A DNA stretch of 64,000 nt from Undaria pinnatifida (taxonomy: Eukaryota; Sar; Phaeophyceae; Laminariales; Alariaceae): assembly GCA_012845835.1 (NCBI GenBank), contig JABAKD010000007.1, forward strand, positions 975,992-1,039,991, in the 5' to 3' direction. This document shows, piece by piece, positions 1-9,269 of this stretch. The first letter of the stretch is position 1, and every line of letters begins with the position of its first letter. The notes under the pieces are model-generated. The model searched no databases, had not been told where the DNA came from, and was given only the letters and a program-made list of their open reading frames with translations. Position numbers and translations under genes: made by a program.

Positions 1-625
1 ACCTCTACAACAAGCACTCATCCCCCCCCCACAAATTCACCTTTTGCCGACTTGCAGTACGATGTGCAGTGCTATGAGCCTGTCTGATTCAACTGCTGCC
101 ACGAACACCGGAACCGACTGCTGAGCTGCTGCTGTAGCTTATGCTACCGTACACACACGTTATACGCGTCTTTTTCGACACGACTCAATTGGTGTTGATC
201 TTTGCACGAGATGGGGATTGGTTTATTTCGGACATGTCTCAAGCGTTGCCCAATGTCGCACGATTTGATGGTTGGTTCTGATGTTTTGGCGTTCATCAGA
301 CTATACATCGTGCACCCCTCTCAATAGGACCGTGTTGTATTGATAACACCGAATAAAAACACCGGTTCTTACCAGAAACCAGTTCCTGAACGTTTCGTTT
401 GTTTTCTGCATAAGGGTTCATCACGTGCTTCCCACGGGCTCCGCGGCTGCTGGAGAAACTGACGATGGTCCTCATCCGCGTCGGTCATTTTGTCATCCAA
501 CGCGGGTGCTGCTGCTATCGCTCGCCAGAGGAGTCGTGGGAGCATATCAAGCACCGTAAGCTCCTCGCCAAAAGGCAGCGTTGTCGGCTTTTGACGATCC
601 CCTGTGTGGTCTCGACGGCTATTTG

Positions 626-690
626 CGAAAACCTACGCACATGCTTCCAGTTGTGTCCGCATGTACTGGGGCAGTGTGCTTCGGTTTTCT
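626..690. repeat. Conserved hairpin at centre of a mirrored unit (copy 1)
   Basis: The sequence runs from GAAAACCTACGCACA to TGTGCTTCGGTTTTC around an inner stem whose right arm reads ACTGG, with a loop containing GTCCGCATGT. This is one of four copies in the window; the left arm in the others reads close to AAAACCTAAGCACGCT. Confidence 0.6.
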
Positions 691-1032
691 TGCATGGCCG
701 TCGTCGTCGCCGAGCGGACCGTCGCAAGGTGGAGATGACCGTCGGAAGGTGGGGATGCACCCTCTTGCTCAGAAGCTTATAGCGCTTGATGCTCCTAGGA
801 CTCTTCCGGCGCTTGATGGCGGGAGCACCCTCGGAGATGGCAAGGGCGGAGATAGCGACCATTGTCAGGTTCTCCAATAGCGGCGGAGACAGTACACGGT
901 CAACATTGATGCAGAGGGCGGGCGAAAAGTGAATGGACGGGTGTTTCTGAGCACAAGCACCGTAAGCTTCTCGCAAAGAGGCAGCGTTCTCGGCTTTTGG
1001 CGATCCGCTTTGTGATCTCGACGCCTATTTGC

Positions 1033-1095
1033 GAAACCCTAAGCACGCTCTGCCAGTTATATCCGCATATACTGGGACAGCGTGCTTAGGTTTTC
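1033..1095. repeat. Conserved hairpin at centre of a mirrored unit (copy 2)
   Basis: Left arm AAACCCTAAGCACGCTCTG pairs with right arm CAGCGTGCTTAGGTTTT. The inner stem is CCAGT with ACTGG, and the loop reads TATATCCGCAT. It has the same position and form as the copy at 626-690. Confidence 0.6.
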
Positions 1096-1499
1096 TTACT
1101 CGGCCGTCGTCATCGCTATGCGGACCGTCGGAAAGTGGGTTCTTGGCGAGAAGCTTACAGTGCTTGATGTTCCTAGGGCTCTTCCGGCGCTCAATGGCGA
1201 AATCACCCCCGAAGATGGCAAGGATCCGGGCGGAGATAGCGACCATCATCAGATTCTCCAATAGCCGCAGGGAGAGTATGCGGTCAACAGTGATGCAGAG
1301 GGCAAGATAAAGCTGGAGAGACCGGTGTTTTACATCGATTTTCAAAAAGTCGTCGATCCTAAGTACACTATTAATGCCACGACCTCTTCAGAGAGGGGTC
1401 GAGATCGATAAATTGGTGAACGTTCTAAACATCACACCCAGCCACTGAATATTGCAGCGTTCAACGATAATTTGGAGTCTTCTCATTTTTGATGTGTTC

Positions 1500-1524
1500 G
1501 ATGGCATGGCATGGCATGGCATGG
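1500..1524 (+). repeat. ATGGC pentamer microsatellite
   Basis: Five tandem copies of ATGGC. The homologous place in the right family A copy (near 61910) has a single unit, so the expansion is specific to this copy. Confidence 0.9.
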
Positions 1525-1914
1525 TATAATGCTGTGAAGGCTTTTAGCTGCCTGGGAATAATGGCAATACAAGAGCGTTGTGTATTTATAGCTTGCCTGT
1601 CTTCCAGTCAAATGCGAACAAGGCGATATCGATAGTTTGGGTTCTCGTGATATCGCGCGCCTCGCGGACGTGGGGTGAGTGTCGCCTTCCAAGTCCCGCT
1701 TTATTTTGCGATCCGTGGCGCACCGCACAGTACCGTACAACAGGCGATTGCTTTGTGGCCTAAACGGCGACAAAAACACGTTTTCCTGCCACAGACCCTT
1801 CCCTGCACCTTTTGCTTGTCCTTTAGACTGTGCGTAACGACGCATCGCGTGCACCCGACGATTCCCGTGGCTGTTCTAGAACCTGGCGATGGTTGTTCTC
1901 TGCGCTACTAGTAT

Positions 1915-2140
1915 TTGGCCATTAGCCAGGGACCAGAGACCGGTATACCGGCGGCTGTTGGAGATCCTGAGGGTGGTTGTTCTCTGCTCCATTATTGCTT
2001 GGTCATTCTCCAGAAAACGGTATACCGGCGGCTGTTGGAGAAGTTTTGAGTGGTTGTTCCTTGCTCTGGTGGCCGTTGGGAATTAGCCAGAAAACGGTAT
2101 ACCGGCGGCCATTGGAGAACCTAGCCGTGGTTATGCTCTG
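1915..2140 (+). repeat. Tandem ~80-bp units of family A
   Basis: Three adjacent units share ACGGTATACCGGCGGC followed by a run like TTGGAGAACCTGG.GGTGGTTGT. They start near 1936, 2020 and 2093. Translated on the plus strand they give a repeated RRLLENLAVV-like peptide, the same hydrophobic motif seen in the mirrored units. The matching array in the right block is at 62310-62510, and isolated units occur near 56390, 57830 and 57905. Confidence 0.65.
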
Positions 2141-2752
2141 TTTCAGTGTCTGTTCATCACCTCCATGGATTAATCCGACGTTGCGCGCCGAAAGAGCCCT
2201 AGGAGCATCCAGCACAGTAAGCGTCTCGCGAAGAGGCGGCGCTCCCGACTTCTAACGATCCACTCAGGCGCAACGACGGCTCTGTACGATGCTTATGTGG
2301 TTAGCGTCGAGCGGGGGCATCGTAGTAACCGAGCGGATCGCTAGGAGACGAAAACGCCGCCTTTTGGCCATAAGCTTCCAACGCTATATGCTTCGAGGGG
2401 TTTTCCGGTGCGCGATAGAGGAAATACCCATGGGGATACATAACAGAACTGAGCGGGCAAGCCCCAAAGCCAGCTTCCCTAACAGCCACGGGAGTTGTTG
2501 TATTTTGGCGAGGGAGCTTAATGCAAAAGGGAAAAAAAGCATCCTAGGCAATGGTTTCATATCAGAACAGATGATGTGTATCGATTTACCGTAGGCAACT
2601 GCACGCGAAACGCAATGTGGTGTGATTGGTCTTTTCTGGCGAACAGCCACCCCCCCCCAGTTGGACAACTTGTCGCGCGACGCTGAGCAACGCTCAAGCC
2701 ATGTCAGTGTTACATCTTGTGTCTATAGCCCGTCGAAGCAGCGGATATATGG

Positions 2753-3347
2753 TATGTGTCGGGCCGCGAACGGCTGCTGTCGAACTGTAGACACCACTGG
2801 TGGAGTAGATAACCTAGACCACCTGCGCCACCTCCGAGACTAACGAGTTGCCAGCCGCTCAGCACGATGCTACCCGAGCCACCTCTCCAGTGAACGGAGC
2901 CGCAGATGTACTTCATTTGGCGGGTTACCAGCAGGAGAGTGCGATTGCTAATGCCACCTAGCTGCGAGCAGCAGTGGCCGTCCAGACTATCGCCGCCTCC
3001 ACCGCTTGGAGGTAGTAGCGGCGATGGTGGCAACGATGCTCCGCGACATCAGTGCTGCCCGCAGCTCAGCCGCAGTATCAATTGCACGGTCCCGCTCGCG
3101 CTCCGCCGAATGGCATCCCTCCGCGACTTCGTTCGCCGATGAGGTGGCGGCCGAAGCGTCTTGTTGAGCGCCTACCAAGTCAACAGTGGCGGCGGTAGCA
3201 ACGCTGGTCCGCGCCACTAGTTCTGCCAGTAGCTCCACAGCAGAAGCAGCAGCAGCAGTTAGCAAATATCCCAGCAGGTACCTTGCCGGAGTACTGAAAT
3301 ACTGCTAATCATACTAGTACTCTTTAAAACCTGGTACAGTAGCAGTA
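2753..3347 (-). pseudogene. Coiled-coil gene fragment inserted in family A
   Basis: This stretch is missing from the right family A copy, where CCGTCGAAGC runs almost directly into GGCGCTCGAC (63101-63140). On the minus strand, 3265-2987 is open for 92 codons and encodes an Ala-rich heptad-like peptide with segments such as ATAATVDLVGAQQDASAAT and SAERERDRAIDTAAELRAAL. This aligns with the 56-residue repeat of the large coiled-coil/OGFr gene at 19903-23946, including TATVTKELDIYRHQANLAAL and SAELERDVALADSAALREEL, and the spacing between equivalent LRAAL/LREEL positions is also 56 residues. Below 2987 the frame decays with several stops. It is a partial, dead copy. Insertion here is more likely than deletion there because the extra sequence belongs to an unrelated gene family, but target-site duplications were not resolved. 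Confidence 0.6.
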
Positions 3348-3759
3348 CTATTTCGGCGCTCGACGGTGGAGGCACCCGCATAGATGAAAACAAGCATGAG
3401 GCGGATATCAGGATCGCCAGGTTCTCCATCAACCGCGGAAACTGGTATTCGCAGGTGATACACCTTCATGCAGAGGGTAAGCAAAATGTCCAGAAAACGG
3501 TTTTGAGTTAGAGACGGTGTTTCGTAGTCAATTCACAGCTGGTAACGACGCTACAAGAATGTTCTGTTGAGAGGGGTGCAAGGTCTAGTCCAGCGAACCA
3601 CCAAAAACTCACAAAACGACACACGCTGACCGACGCCCAAGCTGTGTCGTTCTGTCGCGAGCATCATTGAAAGTGCAGAACCACGTATTGATTATGGTTC
3701 GGGTTGTTGTGCGGGTGTGTGCCCGTCGTTTATGGTGTAGATGCGGTGCCCCCCCCCGG

Positions 3760-4112
3760 CGTGTGTACAATAGAGAGTAGGACTCACGTAGTGAGAGAGT
3801 GTGAAATATGCAAGGAAGAACGGGATGTGTTAAAGGGGATGAGGAAATTAGACGTATGTGACATGGAAGAGTTTGGTAGACTAAAGGGTAGCGAAAAAAC
3901 GATCGCTATCCTATGAGATAGATGGTGGCCGCAGACGGCGAAACAGGACGGGGATAGGATAAGCAAACAGTTTCTATGTAATATATGGAAGAAGCGTAAT
4001 GCGCGCCCAAATGTTGGAGGTGTCTCTCATAGGAGTAGGAACGGTGCCCCGTCTCGAAAGGGATGCGTGGTCAATGGTCAAATGACTAAGGCAAGCAACA
4101 AATGGGTACCCC
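3760..4112 (+). pseudogene. LINE-like ORF C-terminus, left family A copy
   Basis: The plus strand encodes THVVRECEICKEERD, then a segment ending SEKTIAIL, a TGA stop near 3914, then DRWWPQTAKQDGDRIS and LCNIWKKRN. The order H-x4-C motif, helical segment, then W-K-R-N resembles the far C-terminus of non-LTR retrotransposon polymerases, where a short His/Cys motif follows the reverse transcriptase. The right copy (63540-63880) has the same segment with frameshifts. The assignment rests on pattern only; no catalytic domain is attached. Confidence 0.4.
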
Positions 4113-4160
4113 CCCCCCAGTGTGTTGCTGTTGTTGTTGTTGTTCTCACATTAACTCGCA
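4113..4160 (-). repeat. LINE 3' end with CAA-rich tail
   Basis: On the minus strand, CCTGTGACCACGGACTTG (4187-4170) is followed by AGTTAATGTGAGAAC and a run of CAA triplets, ending at a C/G homopolymer beside the family A flank. A microsatellite-type tail is known for several LINE clades. The CCTGTGACCACGG motif recurs in the SINE tail at 5835-5855 and in the remnant near 32730. Confidence 0.55.
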
Positions 4161-4469
4161 TAATCAAGTCCGTGGTCACAGGACAAGCTCCAGTCACTCT
4201 GGAGCTGAGGAATAACCCAGAGAAGAACACAAACAACCCAAGGTGGTACACGCATATATCACAGCTGACGCAATTCATGCCTCCACCAGAAACATATTAT
4301 AAGTGAAATCGGGAGTCACTCTACGATGTGCCAGGTCCATACCGGTGCATACGTCTTATTACTCACGCCTGGAGAAACCGACTATACCGCTTGCCACCCA
4401 AGAAAGACTACCACGTATATATTACACGTAGTATCTATCACCACACTTACGCACGGCATACGCAAGTCA

Positions 4470-4650
4470 ATTGGAGAAAAGAAACAAAGAAAAGAAAAGA
4501 AGACAAAGGAAAGGAAAGAAAAGAGAAGAAAGCGAAAAAAGAAATCGAAAAAGGAAAGGAAATAAAAGAAAAAGACAAGAAAAGCAAGAAAAGGCAAGAC
4601 AAGAAGAGAAAGCAAGGAAATGAAGAGAAAATAAAAAAAAGAAAACGGTC
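4470..4650 (+). repeat. Purine-rich low-complexity tract
   Basis: About 180 bases of almost pure A and G with AAAGAAAAGAAG-type motifs. The long Lys-rich (plus) and Phe-rich (minus) open frames across it are composition artefacts. Confidence 0.85.
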
Positions 4651-4856
4651 ATACTAGCAGACCCTAGGAACTGGCTAAAGACGGCATTGGGCTCATAGAG
4701 GGTATCAAGTGCATCATCAATGGGACTGGGGAGAGAACGCAACAGGGTGAAGAAGTCAGGGCGGGTTTATGCTGTCTTGTGACGGCCATTAGAAGGCCCA
4801 CAACTTTCAAGACGATGATGGCCAAACTCAGACTTCAGTCTCTCGGGTATGACGCC

Positions 4857-4932
4857 CCCCCGTTCCCCCCCCCCCACCCTTCCCCCCTTCCCCCCTTCCC
4901 CCCTTCCCCCTTCCCCCCCTCCCCCCCCCTTA
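4857..4932 (+). repeat. CCCCCTT-type pyrimidine tract
   Basis: Tandem, imperfect copies of TTCCCCCC, with no purines over long stretches. It lies in what would be the 3' region of the LINE fragment on the other strand. Confidence 0.9.
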
Positions 4933-4944
4933 CCCCTGCTCCCA

Positions 4945-5790
4945 GCCGCTTAGAGATGCCGACGGTGGATGGCGCTGCCACAGCCTTTGCGCGTCGCTCT
5001 GCAGCTTCGCGTCTCTCCGTTTCATGCCAATTCCGCAGGAAGAACTCGGCTCCCTCCTCTACTCGTCGAAACCATCTGCCAGCCTTCTGAGCAGCTTTTC
5101 GTCATCCTTCGCATTCCATTTCGAAGACCGACATATCCTCCTTCAGATGATCCATCCAGTCTTTCTCTTGTCCCCCTGAGTAGCCCTTACCCCCAACTAA
5201 CTCCTCAAACATCACCCTCTGTGGCAGACGCTCCTACCTCATACGCGCTACGAACCTCGCAAACAATATCCTCCGTTTGCGCACTATCGCCTCTTTTGCT
5301 CTCGGAAGCTGTCTTAGCAAGCGCGTCGGCGTACGATTGGGTGTGGTCGCCTCGCTTCCGTTTCCACCATCCTAGGCATCGGAGGAGCATGGAGCGGTGA
5401 ACCCGTCGTAGCCTGTCATAGTCAGGCTTCTTCGGGCTCCACGTCATGCAACCGTAAAGCAGTGTCTCGACCACCTCAGCTTTCAGCAACCGCACCTTCA
5501 ACCGTCAGCACACACCCGGGCGATCATAGATTTCCATCTTGTACCGCCGGAAGCACGCCCAGGCCCTCTGAAGACGCCGCGTTATTTCAATGCTAAGGTC
5601 TCTGTCTGCGGTGATAGCCCCGCCCAAGTACACAGACTCGATTGTTTGTTTGTATACTTGGCCGGCTGCATTGATTGTGAAGGACACCTTCCCCCCGCCT
5701 TTGGTTTCCAGGCACATTATCTCTGTTTTAGCCTCGGATACCGTAAGATCGAACGACGAGCACGCAGTCACGATCACCGTCATCATCCTC
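4945..5790 (-). pseudogene. LINE reverse transcriptase, C-terminal part (decayed)
   Basis: The minus-strand translation gives, in order, LTVSEAKTEIMCLETKG, YLGGAITADRDLSIEITRR, then after an in-frame TGA (5507-5505) RLLKAEVVETLLYGCMTW and YDRLRRVHRSMLLRCLGW. After a frameshift near 5250-5230 it continues with RVMFEELVGGKGYSGGQEKD and KAGRWFRRVEEGAEFFLR. These are hallmarks of the thumb and C-terminal region of LINE-type polymerases: the Y-L-G motif, the ETLLYGC.TW motif and the following RRCLG segment. The catalytic FADD-box palm domain is absent, so the copy is 5'-truncated. A TGA replaces the expected residue after FEMECEG. The element cannot move by itself. Confidence 0.8.
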
Positions 5791-5792
5791 TG

Positions 5793-6097
5793 TTTTTTTT
5801 TTTTTTTTCTCACACTTTTACTTTCCAGCTTCTGGACAAGCCGTGGTCACAGGTGTCGTCCCTTCTCCCCCCGGTTCTTGCCTTCAATCTTTATCGCGCA
5901 TAGGGTTCAGCAATCCCACTGCTCGTCGATTTTTCATCGAGTGTTGCTAGCTCACGCTCTCGCGCCTTCCGCAAGTCAATTTGTGCACAAGAAAAAGTCT
6001 CAACGAATTTATACGAGTATGCACTCGGCGGGGCTCGAACTCACGAAACTGACCTATACCAGGCTCGAGGATAGCCTGATACGCCCCCGGGGCGACC
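5793..6097 (-). mobile_element. tRNA-derived SINE, copy 1 (with poly-A tail)
   Basis: The minus strand starts GGTCGCCCCGGGGGCGTATC and has a B-box-like GAGTTCGAGCCCC about 60 bases in. It shares its body motif with two other copies, ATCGACGAG...TTGCTGAAC...CGCGATAAAGAT.GAAGGCA, and ends with GTGTGAG and a 16-base A run (T run at 5793-5808). ACAGAGG occurs just before the SINE start and just after the A run, a candidate 7-bp target-site duplication. The last 50 bases contain CCTGTGACCACGG, shared with the LINE 3' end at 4170-4187. Confidence 0.7.
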
Positions 6098-6104
6098 GGC
6101 TACC

Positions 6105-6214
6105 TCTGTATGTGTGTATGACCCATCGCGAGCCACACAGCACCGCACGAGCTGCTGGAACTGCACACACGTTGCTGAGAACAAACTACTTGGAATTCGT
6201 TCGGGGTTTTGTTT
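6105..6214 (+). repeat. Family A continuation right of the insertion
   Basis: The stretch from TGTATGACCCATCGCGAGCC to TTCGTTCGGGGTTTTG matches 63895-64000 nearly base for base. The window ends inside this match, so the full extent of family A is unknown. Confidence 0.8.
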
Positions 6215-8480
6215 TTTTCAGGGGTAAAAGGGCTACGACAGAAACGTCACGCAACCAATTCCAGCGAATGCGCAGCCTAACCTCCTTGTGTGGCTGTTTC
6301 TGCGCCATCGTCGCAAACTACACCCCAGGAGAGTTTTATGCCCCTCTCATGCATCTCAAGTAGGGTGGACAGACAACGTAGCCTCGTGATGTTGCCGGCA
6401 TGGAAACGGCCAAGAAGCTCCCCAAGGGTTTGACGTGCCCTGTCCGTGCCGCGTGATACATCCCTGGCGCTGACGTGAGGGTAGTGTATTGGAGCGGGGG
6501 TCGGCAGCACTAGGCGCATTTGAGAGCGGCTATCGGAAGGAGCTAGGCCAGGGTTGCATGCAATGTGTTGTGAACTGCACGTTCTTGACGTGACGGCTAT
6601 GAATGTTTGTGTCGCTGGGGGTGCTGATAGCTGTGTAGCCAGCCGATGCGTTGAACCAAATGTTTGCGAGACTACCCGTGACCTACAAAAGGTGTAGATA
6701 AACCATACTTTCACCTTCAAAGGATGAAATAGAGAGAGTGTCGTGAGTCGAGGTTATGGAACAAGTGTCGCTTCCAGGCCGTGCGAAAGACTATTCGGCG
6801 ACAACTAGTCTAAGGGGTTTCTGTACAAAAGGTACGGTCACTGACAGTTGCACTTGAGGCGGCACTGTGTTTTCTACTGGTACATTGGATAGCTGTTTTG
6901 AGCTAGATTGCATAAAAGCCATTTTTTTCCCCGAGTTTCTCGCTAACACCAATGGGCTGGCATATTTAAGCCATCAGACTTCACGGGATCATGTCAGGCC
7001 ACGAAACCTATGACACGTGTCTTCGATAGGTACGCTGCTACGTTCAGAGGTTTAGAACCCAAACGTAGCATGGCCACCATCCCACCACCCGTCTCTGCCG
7101 CTGCGTTTGCTCTCGGCCCAACATTAACCCGGAACACCAACACCACCGAAAAGTGTATCTAGCTATCCGTCGCCAACCCAACTAAGCCTATCTTGTTTCC
7201 TGTACCCCTTACTGCACAGCCGACCAGGAAGGCTTAGAGCTTAGATCGGGCGTGTCAGCTTTGCAGGGTGGCGGATGGCGGTGCTCGATATCTAGCTCCT
7301 CTTTTTGCGTGCCTCCGTAAGCTAGCGATACCTGCTATCCGCGCACGTTCGCATGGAGGCCGGAGATGCTTGGGCGATAGGGACGAACACAAGAGAAGGC
7401 GAGAAGGCGTCGAAGAGATGGCGCGCTTTGCGGCGACACCGGTGAAAACATGTGGATTATGTGTTTTAGCCATCGGTTTTTGTGCGTATATAGGTAATCG
7501 TTTCACCACGAGTACCGTCTCATATATGCGCGCGAATAGTTGTTGTGTTTCAGAATGTATAAAAACAAAGGCCTCCCGCCAGCAGCTTGCCGTAAAGCGC
7601 ATCCGACAAGGCAGATCGATTTATTGGCCCTGTTCTTTGCTGCGTGTGCTTCGCGGTGAGCTGCTGGCGTGGCATATTTTCTATACAGGTAGCCTCTAAA
7701 CCGCAACAAATATTATCGCCCCGTGTTTCTGAGACGGTTTCGCCCGCGGACTACTACTTACCACGTGTTTCTGAAGGGTATTCGTCCAAAGGGTCTTCGT
7801 CAGCGGACCTATAGGTTTAGCACATGTTCTCGAGAGGGTATTCGGCACGAATACTTTCCTGATACATTTGAGAGGGTATATGTCCACGGACGAATAATTG
7901 TCCCCCGCTTTCAATGAGGATAATTGTCGGCGACCGAATACTCTACTTGCCTCACACAACGAACACGAAGGCAACGAAACCGATTACCTAGTCGTATTCA
8001 CCTTCGTGCGAGGTGTGCCACCACGGAGTACGTGTCCGTCCGTGGACGAATGCCCTATCAAACATATTGGGCAAGTCCATGACTACGGTGTACGATTACA
8101 ACTAAAAGGCGATATCGCAAAATTGTGATCGTTCACACGCCTTGGGAGCGCCGAATGCGCAAGCAAACAGGTAAGGTAACTTCTTCATCGTGGGCGCGAG
8201 TGGTTAAGTGCGTTAGACGTGACACTCGCGCCTATGGTGAGGAAGTGTTTCTTTTCGCTGTCTGCTTGAACATGCTGGCGCCCCCAAAGGATGTAAATGC
8301 CTACGAATTGGCTTTCTTGTCTTTCGATTGTAGTCGTTTACGATAATCATGGACTTAGTATTTCGTATTGCGTCGGAGAAGAAAAAACGAGACAGTTTTG
8401 TTTGTTATGTCCATGGCTTATGATGACAAGGGTTGTCAAATGCCTAATGGGCCACTAAAGGTCAATAAATGGCAGAATAT
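6215..8480. other. No supported gene; weak short tandem repeats
   Basis: Open frames here are short and lack recognisable motifs. At 7720-7915 three or four diverged units share a GTGTTTCTGA.AGGGTATTCG.CC core with CACGNACGAA-like ends. A tRNA-like A-box occurs near 8193 but has no convincing partner arms. Nothing else is visible. Confidence 0.4.
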
Positions 8481-8484
8481 TGTA

Positions 8485-8510
8485 CCCCCGCCCCCCCCCC
8501 CCCCCCCCCC
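8485..8510 (+). repeat. Poly-C tract
   Basis: Five C, one G, then twenty C. Similar C runs occur at 24-33, 3751-3759, 4110-4118, 9044-9059 and 63530-63537, often after GTA or GG. Confidence 0.95.
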
Positions 8511-9040
8511 TCGATAAATCCCCCCGTGTTAATGGTGTACAAATTCCCTTATTTCGTCGCAACAGGGCTTCGTTACTTGCCCCCCCTTTAATAATAAAAA
8601 ATATTTATATACAATAGTTGGTCTCGGTTGGCACCGACGCTGTAGAACATTTGTATGTATATTGGGATCGGCGTTGGTTGGCAACGACGCTGTAAACATG
8701 CCAATCATTGCGTGAGCTAGACAACCAGGGTACCGTGTGTTTTTTTTGGCGGTCACCATGATGGTTATCAAGTTATATCATGTTGTGCGGGGTGGAGAAC
8801 CCTAACTCCGCACGAGGGGAATGATCGCATCACGTAGTGTGAATATGGTAAGGCACCCACGAGGCAGTTTTATAGTACTACCTATTGCTGTCTCTATAGT
8901 GGCCACACCAGAAAACAAAGTAACTCATTGGCGCTGTCATCCATAAGCAAGAAGGTAGGCACAAGGTGCCGAAGTCCGTCTTGTGAGCGGTTCTTGGAAG
9001 GATGAAGTTCACCCTTCATGCGACTCGTCATGCACATATT
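8511..9040. other. No gene; two-unit repeat
   Basis: A unit ending GGTTGGCACCGACGCTGTA (8626-8645) recurs as GGTTGGCAACGACGCTGTA (8677-8695). Nothing else stands out. Confidence 0.4.
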
Positions 9041-9043
9041 GAG

Positions 9044-9268
9044 CCCCCCCCCCCCCCCCACACACACATGCGGCCGTGTTTACGTCGTACTCTGGTGCTA
9101 CGGTAGGGGCATGATACAGTAATATCGTATTGTAGCATTATAGTATTGTAGCATTATAGTATTATAGCATTAGAGTATTATAGTATTATAGTATTATAGT
9201 ACCAGGTACAGCACAGTACTCATAGCACTTTTGGGGCAAGACATGTCTGAACATGTCTGAACATGTCT
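9044..9268 (+). repeat. Poly-C, TATTATAG-type microsatellite and ACATGTCTGA trimer
   Basis: A 16-base C run (9044-9059) is followed by about 80 bases of imperfect GTATTATAGCATTATA units (9124-9201). Three tandem ACATGTCTGA decamers follow (9241-9268). A relative of the TATTATAG array lies at 43800-43885. Confidence 0.85.
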
Positions 9269-9269
9269 A

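Larger units (their letters stand above)
470..1290. repeat. Two mirrored palindromic units of family A
   Basis: Plus-strand frames at about 470-660 and 945-1060 encode a basic peptide like KHRKLLAKRQRCRLL, and minus-strand frames at about 900-680 and 1280-1090 encode the same peptide after a hydrophobic LLENL.MVAIS stretch. Each plus copy therefore runs head-on into a minus copy, and a hairpin lies at each join. The two palindromes sit in tandem with a spacing near 400 bp. Equivalent units occur at 60880-61690. None has an intact reading frame longer than about 150 codons, so this is treated as non-coding relic sequence. Confidence 0.6.
1..4112 (+). repeat. Family A block, left copy
   Basis: A long dispersed repeat, collinear and in the same orientation as 60100-63880. 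Shared landmarks include the opening motif TGCAGTGCTATGAGCCTGTC (near 66 and 60470), the four hairpins described separately, the tandem units near 1925-2130 (62310-62500), and the final stretch containing CCGTCTCGAAAGGGATGCGT (4050 and 63820). Similarity is clear but imperfect, with many substitutions and small indels. It contains no intact gene. Several stretches in both orientations encode a recurring peptide: a hydrophobic run beginning LLENL.MVAI followed by a basic run resembling SPRSIKHRKLLAKR. Relative to the right copy it has two extra pieces, at about 2753-3347 and 4113-6104. The mobile mechanism is unknown; part of it may be an old non-LTR element because its end encodes a LINE-like C-terminus. 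Confidence 0.75.
4113..6104 (-). mobile_element. Composite LINE + SINE insertion
   Basis: The right family A copy passes from TGAGTACGCTTCCCCCCGTG straight to TGTATGTGCGTATGACCC (63876-63910). Here the same two flanks (near 4105 and 6107) are separated by about 2 kb, so the right copy is an empty-site allele. On the minus strand the insert reads SINE (6097-5793, with poly-A), then a decayed LINE reverse-transcriptase C-terminus (to about 4945), a simple-sequence-rich 3' region, and a CAA-rich tail (4150-4120). That is the expected order for one reverse-transcribed chimera, but two successive events are also possible. Confidence 0.65.

Noticed and set aside
4328-4742. Lys-rich and Phe-rich open frames
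   Set aside because: They are created by the purine tract at 4470-4650 and have no complexity.
5590-6363. 257-codon plus-strand open frame
   Set aside because: It runs antisense to the LINE reverse transcriptase and SINE, whose minus-strand motifs are clear.
8187-8262. tRNA-Ser-like stretch (GCGAGTGGTTAAGTGCGTTAGAC)
   Set aside because: The A-box half looks right, but no B-box or matching acceptor and T arms follow, so it is not called as a tRNA or as a fourth SINE.
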